A DNA stretch of 64,000 nt from Symbiodinium kawagutii (GCA_009767595.1 VSDK01019043.1:602311-666310), one strand, 5' to 3'; shown: positions 1 to 12,815, counted from the stretch's first letter. Notes: generated from the letters alone by a model not told the origin. Numbers and translations: made by a program.

Positions 1-860
1 ACCTCGGTGGAGCCAAAATGCCGGGAAATGGACCAATCATGCTTGATGAGAAGACTCATCAACCATTCTTCATCACCATGTCAATCATCGTTAATCGATC
101 ACCATCTCAATTGTTGATGATGATTACAAATGCTCAATACTGGACATTGATATTTCAAAAATAAACTTGTCATTGCCGAAGAAACTGAAAGAACCAGCTG
201 GTGAATGGTGACTGAGGATAGGGAATTGCACAACCGCATGCTGTGGGTGTAGAGCTACCCTTGGAAGTCATCAAGTCATATCCTGATCCAAGTCTTGGTG
301 CTCCGCGTCAGTGAATTTCTCATGTTGTTCAGGCTAAGCTTCGGACCAAAATTTGAGGCCCATTCTTGATTGCAATCCTTGGCGGCAAAGGATCCCCTTC
401 CACCCAAGTGGTTTTGCATATCGAAAACTTGTCACACTGTCACTGGTTTTGACTCCCAGGGAACCTCAGCATGGTGTGGGCATAGTTACCTACTATTTAG
501 GTAACAGGCAGGGTAGGGAATGGTGACCTGAAGCGCTACCATTCATGGGCAGCTGTAAATACACCGTTACGGCTTGTCGTCGCTTGAAAGTGCAACTTGC
601 GTCACCATCGGGTCTGTGCAACCTGCAACCGGCTGGTAGAACTCTAACTTTTAGTAGTTCTGCCATAACCATCATCATTCCCAAATCCATTAAAAAATAA
701 GCTAAGGTGGTATCCCCCAACAGCAAGAGCCACAGATCTGAATGCTTCCGCACGTATTTTTCTTTGCAGGAAATTGTTATGTAACAAAGAAATCTGAGGC
801 ATGATCACGATGGCATGTTAAGTTTGTGTAAATTTCGCCTAGGCTGCTTCTGCGCAATCT
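1..860. other. non-coding sequence, no gene seen
   Basis: AT-rich sequence with no convincing open frame or exon-like island. The only item noted is an 11-base match to the core of the dinoflagellate spliced leader at positions 11-22 (listed separately). Confidence 0.5.
11..22 (-). other. possible spliced-leader relic
   Basis: The minus strand contains CATTTTGGCTC, which matches the inner part of the dinoflagellate spliced leader (known from the literature as ending CCATTTTGGCTCAAG). The outer bases on both sides do not match. If real, it marks a retroposed cDNA whose body lies off the left edge of the window. A chance match is quite possible. Confidence 0.2.
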
Positions 861-869
861 CATGTTTTA

Positions 870-1612
870 CTTCCAGAACGTTTCTGAACTTTCCAGAACC
901 TTGCCTGGCAACTGCATCGGAACCCCCCACAACATTTCGGAACTTTCGGAACTTGAGACTGAAAGCTGCGCCGCAACTTCCCGGAACCTTCCGGAACCTT
1001 GCCTTACATCTGCACGAACTTACCGGAACCCTCCTTAACCTTCCGGAACCTTCCTGGAACCTTCTGGTACTTTTGCACCAGAACTCCCCGGAACCTCCCG
1101 GAACCTTCTGGAACCTTTGCGCCAGAACTCCCCGGAACGTTCCCCGAACCTTCTGGAAGCTTTACACCAGAACTCCCCCGGAACCTTCCCGGAACCTTTG
1201 CGCCAGAACTCCCCGGAACCTTCCGGAACCTGCCCTACCATCTGCACCGGAACTCGCCGGAACCTTTCGGAATTTTGCCTGGCAACTGCACCGCAACTCC
1301 CCGGAACCTTCCGGAACCTGCCCTACCATCTGCACCGGAACTCGCCGGAACCTTTCGGAATTTTGCCTGGCAACTGCACCGCAACTCCCCGGAACCTTCC
1401 GGAACCTGCCCTACCATCTGCACCGGAACTCGCCGGAACCTTTCGGAATTTTGCCTGGCAACTGCACCGCAACTCCCCGGAACCTTCCGGAACCTTCCTG
1501 GAACCTTCTGGTACTTTTGCACCAGAACTCCCCGGAACCTTCCGGAACCTCTGGAACCCCCGGAACCTGAGCCTGGAAGCTGCACCGGCTCACACCGGAA
1601 CTTAACTGGGCT
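870..1612. repeat. GGAACCTTCC-type minisatellite with 88-bp higher-order unit
   Basis: Dozens of short units around GGAACCTTCCGGAACCTT. From about 1220 a longer unit begins; its block starting CCCTACCATCTGCACCGG recurs at 1233, 1321 and 1409, an exact 88-bp period. Long open frames occur in at least five of the six frames simply because the repeat lacks stop codons. Since 88 is not a multiple of three, the copies shift frame, so this is not protein-coding repeat structure. Confidence 0.9.
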
Positions 1613-1855
1613 GAAGACCCCATAAGCTTGCGCTGTTGGGGAAAATCCAACTTCCCAGCAAGGCCTGGATTTTGATAACCATTGTCATCCCCCAAAACGC
1701 TAAAATCCTAAGGGCCTTGCCGGGGACAGCCATGTCATTGGATACCACTATCAGAATACCGATCCGCAAAGGAGTCAAATAAAAGATCTGCACAATAGAG
1801 AGACTCGAAGTGACTCATGAAAGGGTGGGGTTATCTTCGAGTCTGCTTGGCTTCC

Positions 1856-2502
1856 CTAAAAGACATGATTCCTCTTCTTGGTTGAGGGCGCCTTGGTGCC
1901 CACATGGCCTTCAACAAACTGGTGAACGACTGTCTCGTGCCAATGCCTCAACTTTTTCCCATAGTGTGCTACCATATAGGATCTGCACTTCTTTTTGTGC
2001 CACTTGCCACTTTCGGACTTCTTTCGAAGTAGCATTTTTCGGCAGTCCTTTTCTGAATACAAATACTTCATACGCTCTGGTTTTCTGCCGAACATCAGTG
2101 GAGCACCACTCAGCGCTTCCACTGATTCAAGTTTCACACGATCGTCGTCTGTGAAAACTCCCTTTGCTTGAGATGTCGCAAAGAACCATTCTCCCCAGTC
2201 TATGGGGATTTCTAACACTGTAGAGTCGACGTCCGTCGCCGCTCGTTTCTCATCATCTGAAAGTCTTGCCCATGCGCGAGTATGAGCGGCCCAATGTTGC
2301 CTGTCGCACCAACTTCGTTGTTCGAAGTCATACGTAGCTGGTTGTTGGGTCTGCCTTTTTGTTGTTCTGTAAAAGTGAAACAACTCAGTTTGAGTCATTA
2401 TGGCTCCTCTTAGATGAGCCACTTCGACTTCCAATTGGGCTTCGTTGGTTTGAGCGTGCTTTCCCAATTCTCTGATTTTGTCGACCACTTCTTCATTCGA
2501 GT
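1856..2502 (-). pseudogene. hypothetical coding region, probably disrupted
   Basis: An open frame of about 215 codons on the minus strand, with no ATG at its start. It begins IIPLPSHSNEEVVDKIRELG and continues with a hydrophilic, helix-prone segment (KHAQTNEAQLEVEVAHLRGA), a tryptophan-rich middle (RLSDDEKRAATDVDS, then IDWGEWFFATSQAKG) and a basic C terminus rich in Lys and His (SGKWHKKKCRSYMVAHYGKK). Amino-acid balance is protein-like throughout. Directly upstream, in another frame (2510-2637), lies a hydrophobic stretch LHLFLGILTIVLGVILPLSW that could be its N-terminal membrane segment, which would imply a frameshift near 2500. Family not recognised. It may be a retroposed or broken gene. 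Confidence 0.45.
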
Positions 2503-2670
2503 GGCTGGGAAGAGGGATGATGTTATAAATTCATTGTCTTGCGTTCCCATAATGGTTTGAATTTCCCAACTCAATGGCAGAATGACACCCAGGACTATAG
2601 TTAAAATGCCTAGGAACAAATGCAATCCGGGAAGCAAAGTGGTGCAATGTCATCACCATCATCGTCAATT

Positions 2671-2795
2671 ATATGGTGGTTTCTTAAAATGGGGGACCCC
2701 AACAAATGGTTGGTTTACTACTCCAAATGATTAACGATGGGCCAATAGTGGGCCAATGGGTGATTTGGGGTACCCATGCGTACCCCTTTTTGGAG
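2671..2795. mobile_element. MITE family B copy (degenerate)
   Basis: Begins ATATGGTGGTTTCTTAAAAT and carries GGGGTACCC near its right part. It matches the terminal-inverted-repeat family described at 38796-38905, but the right end is decayed. Confidence 0.5.
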
Positions 2796-3157
2796 ACACA
2801 ACCATACATATCTTAGTACGATGATTGGTATTGGTAGGTCGTAAATACCAAGTGGTTCCCTGTGGTCAAGCATACTTTCTCAAATATCAACCATTCTCAA
2901 CCAGTATCCGCTATTCATCATTATTACTAATTACGCGATATCCACCATTCTCCATCCAGATACCACCATCTAATTGCCACCATCAACCATTACCAAGACA
3001 TATCCACCCTGGTTTAGCCATATCAACCATTCTGAAGCTGTACCACTAAGACACCACTACGAAACCATATGCCAAGTCTTCTTAAACATTCCAAAAACTG
3101 ATGGGCAACACCCCTTGTCACTCTCCCCTCCAAGCATCCACCCATTTGATTCCTGGT

Positions 3158-3500
3158 TCATCCTCGAAACCTCGCGAATGTTGCGCAACAGGCGTGGGCA
3201 AATGAACACCTTAACAAAGCTTGGTCATGGCTGCGGGAGGGGTACCAGGGGTACCACCACCTGACATCGCGGGTGTGGCTCACGCGTGAAGTATCTGAAA
3301 AGTGCCGTGTGGTTTCACACATGTTCACACCGTCCGTGAATGGTGCGGGAGATGCACGCGTGGATACGTGGATGACCTTCCCATGGGTCCATGCTGGAGC
3401 AGTTCCCATTGATGCGACAGCGCTGGTACACATGAGACAAACCCCATCAATTACTGGGTCAAAGCAACTTGCTGGGCGCAAGGAAGGTGTCCTGAGGTGA
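3158..3500. other. GC-richer island, possible decayed exon
   Basis: Composition rises compared with its surroundings, and both strands have open frames (plus 3273-3500, minus 3158-3481). AACCATC-type repeats lie to the left at 2880-3060, as seen beside exons elsewhere. No clear splice borders or recognisable family, so strand and coding status are undecided. Confidence 0.2.
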
Positions 3501-3707
3501 TGTTCCGCTGATTTCGGGGCACCACTCCTCTGACAGCACCAAAGTCATGACCAACATAACTCCAGAATTCACTTACTCAGGTTGATGCTTCATCACCGTC
3601 ATCTTCTGGTGAAAAAAATCTGGATGGTGGGGAAAAAAGAAATCACCCATGCCAAAAAACAGGCTTTGTGAATGCACAACCCAACTTGGTAGCAATCGAA
3701 GTCAAGA

Positions 3708-3726
3708 CACACACACACACACACAC
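3708..3726. repeat. (CA)n microsatellite
   Basis: About nine uninterrupted CA units. Confidence 0.9.
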
Positions 3727-4239
3727 CACCATGGAGCAGTATCTGGGAGGCCTATGCTAGCTAGCAAATAAATGTCTCATAATAACCTGGTGTGATTTGC
3801 AATCCTCTTAATGCATTCACTGCATCTTACTCATAGAGCTTGGATGCATGACATGAACTGCTAGTCCGGTGAATGTCTCAAAAAACATGGTCATTTCAAC
3901 CGATCATCCCCGCTGGATTTAGAAAGAATCATCTGGCCAACATTTTTCCAACCAACATTTTTTTTCAACCGATCATCAACCGCATCATTGCAACTTTTCC
4001 AGCCAACAAAAAGTTCTGCATTCCGAAACACTTACACTGACCAAAGAGGCGGTTCCATCCAAATGGGTTCAAAGTGCCATCTGTCCACAGCCACAAGTAC
4101 GACACCAACCGGGCAAGTAATAGCGGCAGGTCGTTGGCAATTCGTGTCATTGGATGCTTTTGAGAAATATTCAAACAACGCCACACATAAAAAACAAACT
4201 GTGAATGATTTAATTCATTCGCTACATGTAGTTATCAAA

Positions 4240-4629
4240 CTAGGCCATTGACGCATGGGAAATCATCATCCGTATAAGTGGCCTTTCATCACCTGGCCGA
4301 TTCATCTGGTACCCCCAGTGGCAAACCAGCTCAGGGCACACCACTCTATCCAGGTTCCCCTGGTTATCCAGCCCTGGGCGCCCGAACCGCAGGAAGAGTA
4401 CTTCAGATGCAGCTTGGGAGCATGATAATACAACTGCGGCCACGGTGCGACGGTGCGGCGTGCGTGCTGCACTGCCGGAGTTGACCCATCTTCTGGTGAC
4501 ACCGAGATTCAGTTTGTTCGGCTCCGCGGAGCATTGTTGGACAGTAAAAAACAACAGGATTGAACCAGTCCACAGTCTAAAATGCTTTGCTATTCTTGCT
4601 GAGTGCCGACATTTACCATGAATGATCAA
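4240..4629 (-). other. unassigned 129-codon open frame
   Basis: The frame is open on the minus strand over a slightly GC-richer stretch and contains a hydrophobic run (LWTGSILLFFTVQQC) and an Arg/His-rich part. No family is recognised, and overlapping frames are also open, so it could be a chance frame or an old pseudogene. Confidence 0.2.
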
Positions 4630-4639
4630 TAGTAACTAG

Positions 4640-5220
4640 TAACAGATTTTTGCTCACACAATTTCCTCTGCCCCATCACAGCTATTGCATTTCTTCATGA
4701 CCATTGAAATTATCAGTAACCATATTACTGATCACAAGCATCAGTAGTCATTATAAGGAACCTTCTGACCCTCAACAATCAATTCTTGTGAACCTTACCG
4801 CAAAAAGAACACACGTACACAACTCTGACACTCATGTGTGCAAAACTAAAGCATGAAATACAATAAGTACATCCATCTAAAAGTAAATACAGTACGTTCG
4901 GGAATCTTAATAAAGCAATACCCATCACATCAAATACGAAATATATAGAGCTCTAGCAAAATCAACGATTGCCAAATTAAAATCAACTCTATGAAACCCA
5001 TTGATCACAACCTCAACTAATCATCGGTTTACAGGCTTGTTGAGATCTTGAAGTTTAAGTTGAGGTATATCATTGGTATTTACCTCAACTACTCCATAAG
5101 CCGGAGATCTTGAAGTTTACAGGCCCATTGGTATATAACTAGCTAGTTTAAACTATATTTACATGATTACAGGTCAATGATTGTTTCATAGGTCAATTAC
5201 TTTACAGGCCCATTGGACAT
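4640..5220. other. AT-rich spacer, nothing seen
   Basis: No exon-like island or ordered repeat. Only short AACCTCAAC-type low-complexity sequence. Confidence 0.5.
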
Positions 5221-5243
5221 ATGTTTCAACCAATCAAGTCCAG

Positions 5244-5311
5244 CTGGAGTCGTCGAGGCAGGACGAATCTCCGGCGCAAGGCTTGCGCAAGTCCAGCTCG
5301 CAGCCCAACCA
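5244..5311 (+). CDS. candidate short exon
   Basis: A GC-richer island with AG before it (AATCAAGTCCAG) and GTGATG after it. One frame reads LESSRQDESPAQGLRKSSSQP, a polar protein-like segment. A second plus frame is also open. No family is recognised; strand and borders are tentative. Confidence 0.25.
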
Positions 5312-5345
5312 GTGATGGAACTATGACGTTGATGAAACAATTCAC

Positions 5346-5445
5346 ACGGGGGTTTCTCAAAATGGGGGTACCTCCAAATCATCTACTATTAGCCATGTAT
5401 AGTGAGAAACCAACCTTTTGTTGGGCCCCTATTTTGAGAAACCAT
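5346..5445. mobile_element. MITE family B copy
   Basis: Left end GGGGGTTTCTCAAAATGGGG and right end CCCCTATTTTGAGAAACC form an inverted repeat about 100 bp apart. Confidence 0.7.
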
Positions 5446-6383
5446 ACTAACGTAATACATTACTAGTGAAAAAACTGACTACTGTAATCAAATCTGACAA
5501 AGATTAATTTTGAAAGTTGGGTCAGCCATCGATCCGTAAATGTTCAAAAACAAGCAACTGATGTTGACGTCAAATTTCTAAAGCCGATTTACGAGTGCCC
5601 AAATATGCCCAAATGACAGGCCAAATAGACTCAGAGTTGTGAAGTAAGCAGTTCAAATCACTTCAAGACACAGTTGGTGATTTATGAACCTGAATCAAAA
5701 CCCTGGCTAAGGCCCCCAGTGACCCCAAGCAATAAGCAGAACAGGTACTGTACTTGAGGATGTTCACGGTGATCATTTTTGCTACCCATATAGTACCCAG
5801 GCAAGGCTGGTTGAAGCCGCCCCAGTTTCAAGCTGGACCAGTGAATTGGCTTTGATTTGAACACCGGCAACCAGCAGATCGCGACTGCAGAGCGAAGACA
5901 CTTGGAGAATGCGAGTTGTTGAATGGATGCCTTTGGTGAGGGTAGATCCTATGCCCCGACACCAAACTTCTAGGTCTCAACACTTGATGATCCTTACGTC
6001 CTAAGACCCAACCTTTACCAACACCCAGGTCCACTCATCACCACTTCCGTTGCTGCGAAAATTCTCTGCGATCTGGGCAGTCGGACATAGACCACACCAA
6101 TGATCAATGTGAACTGAGACGAACTGCGTCCCAGGAAGCAAATGCTATTTCCCAAGGCCTCCCATGGCTGGGGGAGCAAAAGGTTGACATCTGTGGGGTG
6201 GGAACAGTCATTCTTTCAAGAAAACTATGCTTGATGGCTTTTAAATCCCTTGCTGAAAGTTCAACGTGTAGTGGCTATATGGTAAATCGATCATATCCCA
6301 AAGAGGCGGAACACCCAAGGTAGTGGCTGTAAGGCACCCAGCGAGGTGAAGATTTTGAGATGGAGCCAATCTATTCTGTTTTG

Positions 6384-6488
6384 CGGTTTCAGCCCCTATG
6401 AAACATATTATATATATATATATATTAGTCAACCAACCATTTGTTAATAATCACTAGGGAAAATGAAAAATTATTTAAACCAAACCAG
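6384..6488. mobile_element. MITE family A copy with TA expansion
   Basis: Left part GGTTTCAGCCCCTATGAAAC, core TTAGTCAACCAACCATTTG, CACTAGGGAAAATG and an AACCAG end match the family A consensus. A (TA)n run at 6409-6426 has expanded inside the element. Confidence 0.7.
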
Positions 6489-7182
6489 TATAAGAGTTGG
6501 AGTTTCAGAATTCAGATCTTTGGAATGCTCACCATGAGGATCTCTATAAGGCTCCACTGTTGGGGTTGATCCAGGATTGATGGCTGCTTTTGACATGGAT
6601 CATCTTGGATCATGGATCTGCAAACCAAGCGGTGGAACCTCCCACGGCTTGATTTGTTGGTTCATAAATCTCTCCTCAAGAGCTAGTGATTTCTAGCATA
6701 AATCAACAACTCTTGACACCGATCGATGGCTACTTCGCCGGGGGAGGCTTCACCTTCAAAAGATTTCCGGCATCTGAGCCTTGACTTGGATGTAGATTCA
6801 ATGGTCGTGAACCAACTATGGCGAGAAAACTTATCCTACTGGCTTACGCTAGTCACCACATGTCACAAGCAGGCTTGAACATCTACTCATCTCGAAGGAT
6901 TTACCCATTCGGTATCATCATTCTGAAAGGGTATCCCAAGCTGGAGGCTAACACATTCTGCCGCTGGACAAGCCCTTTAGATTCATGGACACTGCATGTA
7001 AACAACAATTGCACAATGCACCAATCAAACAGTGACCGCCAATGCAGGGCGTTCTTGAACCAACTGCATATTTGCACGTTCAAGCAATCATCTATACAAC
7101 ATCTTTGAGTACGTCACTTTGCCCCACGCCAATCTGGTAAAGTCCATCTGCTGGTGTATGCACAACGTCTTGTCTGCTACTT

Positions 7183-7219
7183 TTGTTTCTTCTTCTTCTT
7201 GCTGTAGCTGTTACTGTTA

Positions 7220-7297
<78 letters not shown>

Positions 7298-7301
7298 GTG
7301 C

Positions 7302-7359
<58 letters not shown>

Positions 7360-7384
7360 GNNNNNNNNNNNNNNNNNNGGTTGC

Positions 7385-7456
<72 letters not shown>
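7183..7456. repeat. (TGCTGT)n / (TTG)n microsatellite containing an assembly gap
   Basis: A CTG-bearing hexamer tract (about 7210-7295) passes into a pure TTG tract that continues on both sides of the gap. Open frames in every phase (poly-Leu, Cys, Val, and Gln on the other strand) are shadows of the repeat. Confidence 0.95.
7361..7378. other. assembly gap of 18 N
   Basis: Eighteen undetermined bases lie inside the TTG repeat; the true length of the tract is unknown. Confidence 0.99.
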
Positions 7457-7458
<2 letters not shown>

Positions 7459-7609
7459 GTGGCATCATCATTATTCAACCTTGTCACTGTCACTCGTGTT
7501 GCAAAGAATATCATTCTGAACATTGTCATGCAGTTTCCCCAGCAAAGTGTGGCCAAGGGTCGGTGTTACACCCCCAAGGACATGTAACATTTGAACAAAA
7601 CTCATCCAA

Positions 7610-7745
7610 CAGTTGTACCCTTGGCTGCTCACAGCCCATAAATGACCAACCCCTAGCAGCTATGAGTTGGCTTATAACCCCTATAACTGGTAGTTAACCC
7701 CAGTTCAGGTACTTATAAACCAACTAACCGAAGTGGTTGGGGGCC
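7610..7745. repeat. dispersed repeat with GGTTATAAGCC-type arms
   Basis: Contains GAGTTGGCTTATAACCCC and TTATAAACCAACTAACC in inverted order. Related blocks occur at 9333-9450, 19155-19262, 22225-22315 and 32255-32340. Probably another small family of interspersed elements. Confidence 0.4.
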
Positions 7746-8953
7746 CACCTTGTAGGATGCTCACATACCATGGCAATATGGCGAGCTGGGTCAAGGCTTT
7801 AATCAACCAACGTTCATGGGGGAGAACCACCAACAATCATAGGGAAAACACTGGTTAATGATGGGGGAACCAAGCGTACAGGGTTTTGACTCATAGCAAT
7901 CTTGTTGAAAACATGAACTCTTTGAAACCACCGGCCAGTATGGTCAGACTACTCCGGGGCATCGCTTAAAATCTCAGGGGCTCCGACATCGCTCAGCTCA
8001 GAGTGAACAACGGTTTCAAATGGTCAGCTTCAAACGAAACAACCATTTGATTTTTTTTCCCTGCTGACCATGCTAATCTAAATATCCTGGTCATGTGAAA
8101 TACGGATTCTTCAATGTGAAGCATCTTACGAAGAATGATATGATCCAGAACCTACCAAATTTGGGACTGCACGATGACAATGGACCCAAAACCTTCAGCC
8201 TCCCCTCACCGGCCCACCTTCTTCATGGTTCCTGACGCCAAGCCGGGTCTCGACATGTCTCAACCATGACTGGGGCACTGCTAGGGTTCACCCTGCCCCT
8301 ATCAATTTGTTGGAGGTGCGGGGGTGCCCAGGGTGACGTTGACCATGATTCACTACTTGTTCGGGTCAAGCGCCCTGCACACCTGGCGAACATCCAATAA
8401 GTGACCACGCTAGTCGAACTGTTGAGTTGGGATGTGAACTAATTGCTATCCATTTTGCCTATGTCAGTAATGACTCATGCCAACTTGGGCATGGAGCAAT
8501 GAACCACAATCACCTCAAGTTGCCATTTTTTTTACCGTAATCAACCATTCTCAACCATTGTGAATTACGCACCGCCAATAGGCCTATTGAAATTCCCCCT
8601 TAACCATCAAAAACCAACATTAACCATTGCTGGTAATGAACTACTAACCATGAACCATGAACTCAACCATTCTGAATCAACCGTTACCACTAAGCACTAC
8701 TGATTCACTAACCATTCTCAGTAACCATTACCACTTACCGCTAATACCAGACAGTAGTTGTTTAACCATCATTGTTGCAGTCATTATCCCCTTAATCAGC
8801 TATTGTCAATGGTCGATAAAAAAAAGGATATAAAACAACTATCAACTATGGTTAACCATGGAATAAAAAACAACTATAAAACAAGTATAACCATCGAAAA
8901 TCCCATGGTTTCCCCAAGAAATCCCATGGTCACCGCAGCTTCACCCGTCTCAC

Positions 8954-9020
8954 CATCCACGGTAAGCCCCCTGCATCGCCTCGAGAGCAGCTCGACTGGC
9001 CGCGGCCTCGCCTCCCTCAA
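8954..9020 (-). CDS. candidate internal exon (Ala/Glu-rich)
   Basis: A GC-rich island between a good acceptor (CTGTTTCTGGCTCCAG) and a consensus donor (GTGAGA). In phase it reads EGGEAAASRAALEAMQGAY, a helix-like segment. AACCATC repeats lie to the left (8520-8900) and GTGGTTAATAG repeats to the right (9090-9240), the exon-flank pattern seen across this window. Family unknown. The plus strand is also partly open. Confidence 0.4.
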
Positions 9021-9898
9021 CTGGAGCCAGAAACAGACGGCGACGCGACAGTCGTTGGATACCCGGCATGGTCAAGCTGGTGACCCGACATGGTGATTAA
9101 TAGTGGTTAATAGTGGTTAAATAATGGCTAATAATAGCTAATAATCGTTAATCATAGTGGTTAATGGTGGTTGATAGTGGTTGAACCTTGATGATCATAG
9201 CGATTGGTCAATTGGTGATTAGCCATTCAATAGCGGTTGAGTAATAATGGCGAATTAACGGTTCATCATACGGGACAACGAGCAACAATAATGGACAATA
9301 ACAGCAACAATTTTGAGAAACTACCACTTACCTGCAGTGTGGCAACCCACCAGGGCCTGATCACTTGGCTTATAAGTACGGTCGCTACCATTTATGGTAG
9401 GTACGACTTATGTGGCCTATAAACCAACTTATAACCCAGGGGTACCACTCTGTGGTTTTGGGGAAAATCCACGGATTCTTGGTGGTATACACCATAGTTT
9501 TAGCGCTATGTTTTTGAACTTGCCTGTTGGATCGTGAATTGTTGATCATCACTGTGTCGCAGAAATGGCTGATGGGGAAACCTCCAGGAAGGGCCTGGCT
9601 GATGGGACCTTAACCCACAAGGGTTCCAACGTAGATGTTCCCAGCCGAGTGATGATCATCACTATGGGATAGTTGACACATGTTGAGGCTGTTGGGCTTA
9701 GCACTATAATGAAAGGGCAAATAAACTGAAGTGATGGGTCATCGCCAAAGTTGATATGATTGATACCAGAATTCATTGATAATCTTATTAAGACATATAC
9801 TACAATAATGCTAGCAAAATTGGAACTGCGTTGTCTATTTTGCCAGAATTTGTTGATCCACCATCGTAACAACATTTGGCAACAATAAAGAGTTGTAC

Positions 9899-10018
9899 AT
9901 ATGGCTGTGGGTCAAAAGCGAGGTACCCCTGGTTCCCCTATCATTGACCATTGTTCCTTTTGTCTTTGCTGGTCATTATCCCCCATTCTTGGTTGGTTAA
10001 TATTGACCCATAGCCATA
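9899..10018. mobile_element. MITE family C copy
   Basis: Ends ATATGGCTGTGGGTCAA and TTGACCCATAGCCATA are inverted repeats around TACCCCTGGTTCCCCTATCA. Other copies lie at 24737, 25747, 36895 and 49792. Confidence 0.85.
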
Positions 10019-10090
10019 CTATGCTTGCTAATTTCTGTTGAGATTACACAAGCAACTTCTTGGTTCAATGATCAATGATGTCATTGAGAC

Positions 10091-10184
10091 ATGGTGGTTT
10101 CTCAAAATGGTGGGTACCCCCAAATCATCAAATAGCAATCATTTTTGGGAATCAACCAACCCTTTTTGGGGGTTCTCTCCATTT
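10091..10184. mobile_element. MITE family B copy
   Basis: Left end ATGGTGGTTTCTCAAAATGG with GGGTACCCCC; the right end is partly decayed. Confidence 0.65.
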
Positions 10185-10309
10185 AATCATCAGCTTATAC
10201 TTAATGAATGTCACTAGGATCTTGAATATTATTAGGTACAAAATAACTCTTCACACTCGAGAGTCCGAACCACAGGCATTGGTCTCTAACCAAAGGTTAC
10301 ATAACTTGC

Positions 10310-10405
10310 TAGTTTTTGGGTACCAGTCTCCTAGTAGCTCCAACTCGCTCCCTTTAAAGGGCTATACGGCTATACCCCTGGCTCCTTAGCTCCGTGCCAA
10401 CCACC
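10310..10405. repeat. dispersed CTCCTTAGCTCC repeat
   Basis: GGTACCAGTCTCCTAGTAGC and TACCCCTGGCTCCTTAGCTC form part of a repeat found again at 16530-16630, 38055-38120 and 42610-42690. Confidence 0.5.
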
Positions 10406-11163
10406 AGCCGGCTTGGATGAACTAACCAATCTTGGAGGCTTTGATGACCTGTCTTTGGATTATTGACCACCAGCCAACAAATAACTTTTTATTTTTGTTG
10501 ACATTGTCTAACATAGATGCCTGGCAGGGGCTCCGAGTAAGACTGCTTCCCTACCAAAAGGTTTTTCACTGTTTATAAATAGATTGGGTATATAAAGGGG
10601 CTGAATCACTTGACTAAATTTCAGAGAAAAGCCTGCAAACCTGAGAATTTGCCCACTCAATAGTAACACATACTATTTTGGATGGTCAAGTCACAATCTA
10701 TGGGGACCACCCTATTCCAACTGTCCAATGGTTTGCCATGATTGCAAATCAAGTGGCACCTGTGAGAAGTAGAGCTGAAAGAGCTGGTAGGATCCTCTTG
10801 TTGGCATCTCAGCTGTACGACAAAAGTCTGACAAACCCAAACAAAGTAGTACCCAAACAAAGTAGCACCCAAAAGTCTCAGTAGTACCTCAAAAGTATAG
10901 TACCCAAGAAGCGTAAATTCATAGAATAAGACTTATTCATACTTTTTCAATTCAATTCATGGTGGATAGTGACGATCTTTTGATGCTTCCGAAGGAACGT
11001 AATTGGCCTGGTACAAGGTGGGCTCCCTGGTTTTAAGTCGCTTAGTAAGCCGATTGATTATTCATGGTATCTACATGTATCCTACCATTTGCCTGGTAAA
11101 TACCCTAGTCATGAACCAACTTAATTAGATATCTTAGCTAACGTCTGGAGGTGCCGGTCCCAG

Positions 11164-11236
11164 ACGTTTAAGCTGAGCCATCAAGCCACAGCCGCTCCCA
11201 GGGAGCTCACGCTGCCCATCCTTTTTGAAACCGCAG
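11164..11236 (+). CDS. candidate exon
   Basis: The island follows AG (GGTGCCGGTCCCAG) and ends before GTCTT. It reads TFKLSHQATAAPRELTLPIL and five more residues with no stop. The minus strand is also open (to 11134), and the usual flank repeats are weak here, so this is tentative. A 7-bp hairpin (CGTCTGG/CCAGACG) overlaps the acceptor. Confidence 0.25.
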
Positions 11237-11782
11237 GTCTTAGACCGTGAGCTTCGGTTCTCAGCTACGCTGAGCGCTAACGTTGCGCTGAGGCCATGGG
11301 AAATCAAGGGATCAAGGGCTGGCAGAGTTCTCCACAGCAAGTTCTCCACTATTCTTGCAGTTACTTGGAGCTACGTGGACTTAGACTGAGTTGATTCTGA
11401 TCATTTCTTTTCAACAAAAGGAGAAGCTTATTGGATCCTAAAGGTAATGAAGCTTATGTTATCCTACGATATCCTGCGCTTAAACGCAAAAACACAGACG
11501 ATGTAAAACACTGGTTCAAAATATCGCGCACTTCGCATGATATGAACAGTATACGTAAGAAATTACGATCTGCATTTTGAGTAGGCTTGTCAACATTCCT
11601 ATCCCACCCATGAGAATGCCCACAACACGATCATTGTTGTGCAGTCACTGCAACATGCCGCAGAAATTCGGTTGCTGGCCAACCCTGCCAGCTTTAAAGG
11701 TCGAACACCAGCCTGTTTCTGGTGAAATCAAATGCATGTTAATCTACAATGCTGATGGACCACTTCTACCAATTTGCTTAAT

Positions 11783-11848
11783 CGGTGGTTTCTTGGAAGG
11801 GGGAGTACCCCAAACATGGTTGATTTGGGGGTGCTTGAAGAAACACCA
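11783..11848. mobile_element. MITE family B fragment
   Basis: CGGTGGTTTCTTGGAAGGGG, AGTACCCC and the right arm GGGGGTGCTTGAAGAAACACC are recognisable. Internal sequence has been lost. Confidence 0.5.
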
Positions 11849-12497
11849 AATTGTAAACCAATGGTGAAATTGGATGAAACTGGTTTATCAAGAGCTGGAT
11901 TCACCCCAACACCATTGACAATCCCCAGTAGTGTCGCCGAATCTGAGTTTTGATTTTTTTTGGTTTTGTCGATGGTGATACTGTGATACCTACTAACCAT
12001 CCAAGTTCATAGCTACCTTTAGGGAAACCACCAGTAAGTTGGTGGCACACAGTTTCCGGACAAACCCATTGCAGTTAGCCACCAGTTTGCCATCGTTGAA
12101 GGATGAATTTCTCCCAAGTCTCCCATGTGCTGTGCAGAGTGTGCAGAGCGCGTGACTGTCGACCAAACCGCATGCGGCAAACCGCGCGGGAGCGACCGAC
12201 AATTCTCGAGCCGACAAGTGGTGTGGACAAAAAAAATCTGATGCACCTTCGGCCACGCTTGGCACGGCACGCAAGGGAACCACAAGCATGAGTGTGTTGC
12301 ACATTGAAACTCTAGGAATGACATGAATTCTGTCCTGCTTTCAAGCACTTGTCACTGTGTAGAACACATCGAGAATCTACAAAAAAAACAATCAAAGCAA
12401 AACTTCACTTGAAAAACATATTTCTAACCACATATTTCAATCAAATCAATCAAAACAATCAACCACTTGTTTTAATCACATTTCAAGCACCTTTCAG

Positions 12498-12628
12498 CGC
12501 GCCATGCAGCGAGGCTCTCTACGACCGCCCACAGGCGTGGTCATGCGCCGCCAAACTTCAGCGACCCGACTTCAAGGGTCCGACGCCTATGAGAAAGGCG
12601 AGACTTGTTGAACAGCTGGAGGGAAACG
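12498..12628 (+). CDS. candidate internal exon
   Basis: The acceptor is CACATTTCAAGCACCTTTCAG and the donor GTGGAT. The 131-base island is open in one plus frame across its whole length (SEALYDRPQAWSCAAKLQRP, then DFKGPTPMRKARLVEQLEGN), while all minus frames carry stops. The right flank is GTGGATACCTAGTAGTGGG-like, as beside other exons. No family is recognised. Confidence 0.4.
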
Positions 12629-12815
12629 GTGGATACCTAGTAGTGGGTCATAAGTAGTTGGATGGACTAGCAGTGATTATATCTAACAGACTGGAAAATC
12701 ATCTACCATTATATCTACCTAGTAATGGGTCATGATCAATGGGCTATATGATGTTGGATGATCAATGGTTACCTACTATAGTGGTACCTGGAAGCATAGG
12801 GATGGTTTGCATAAT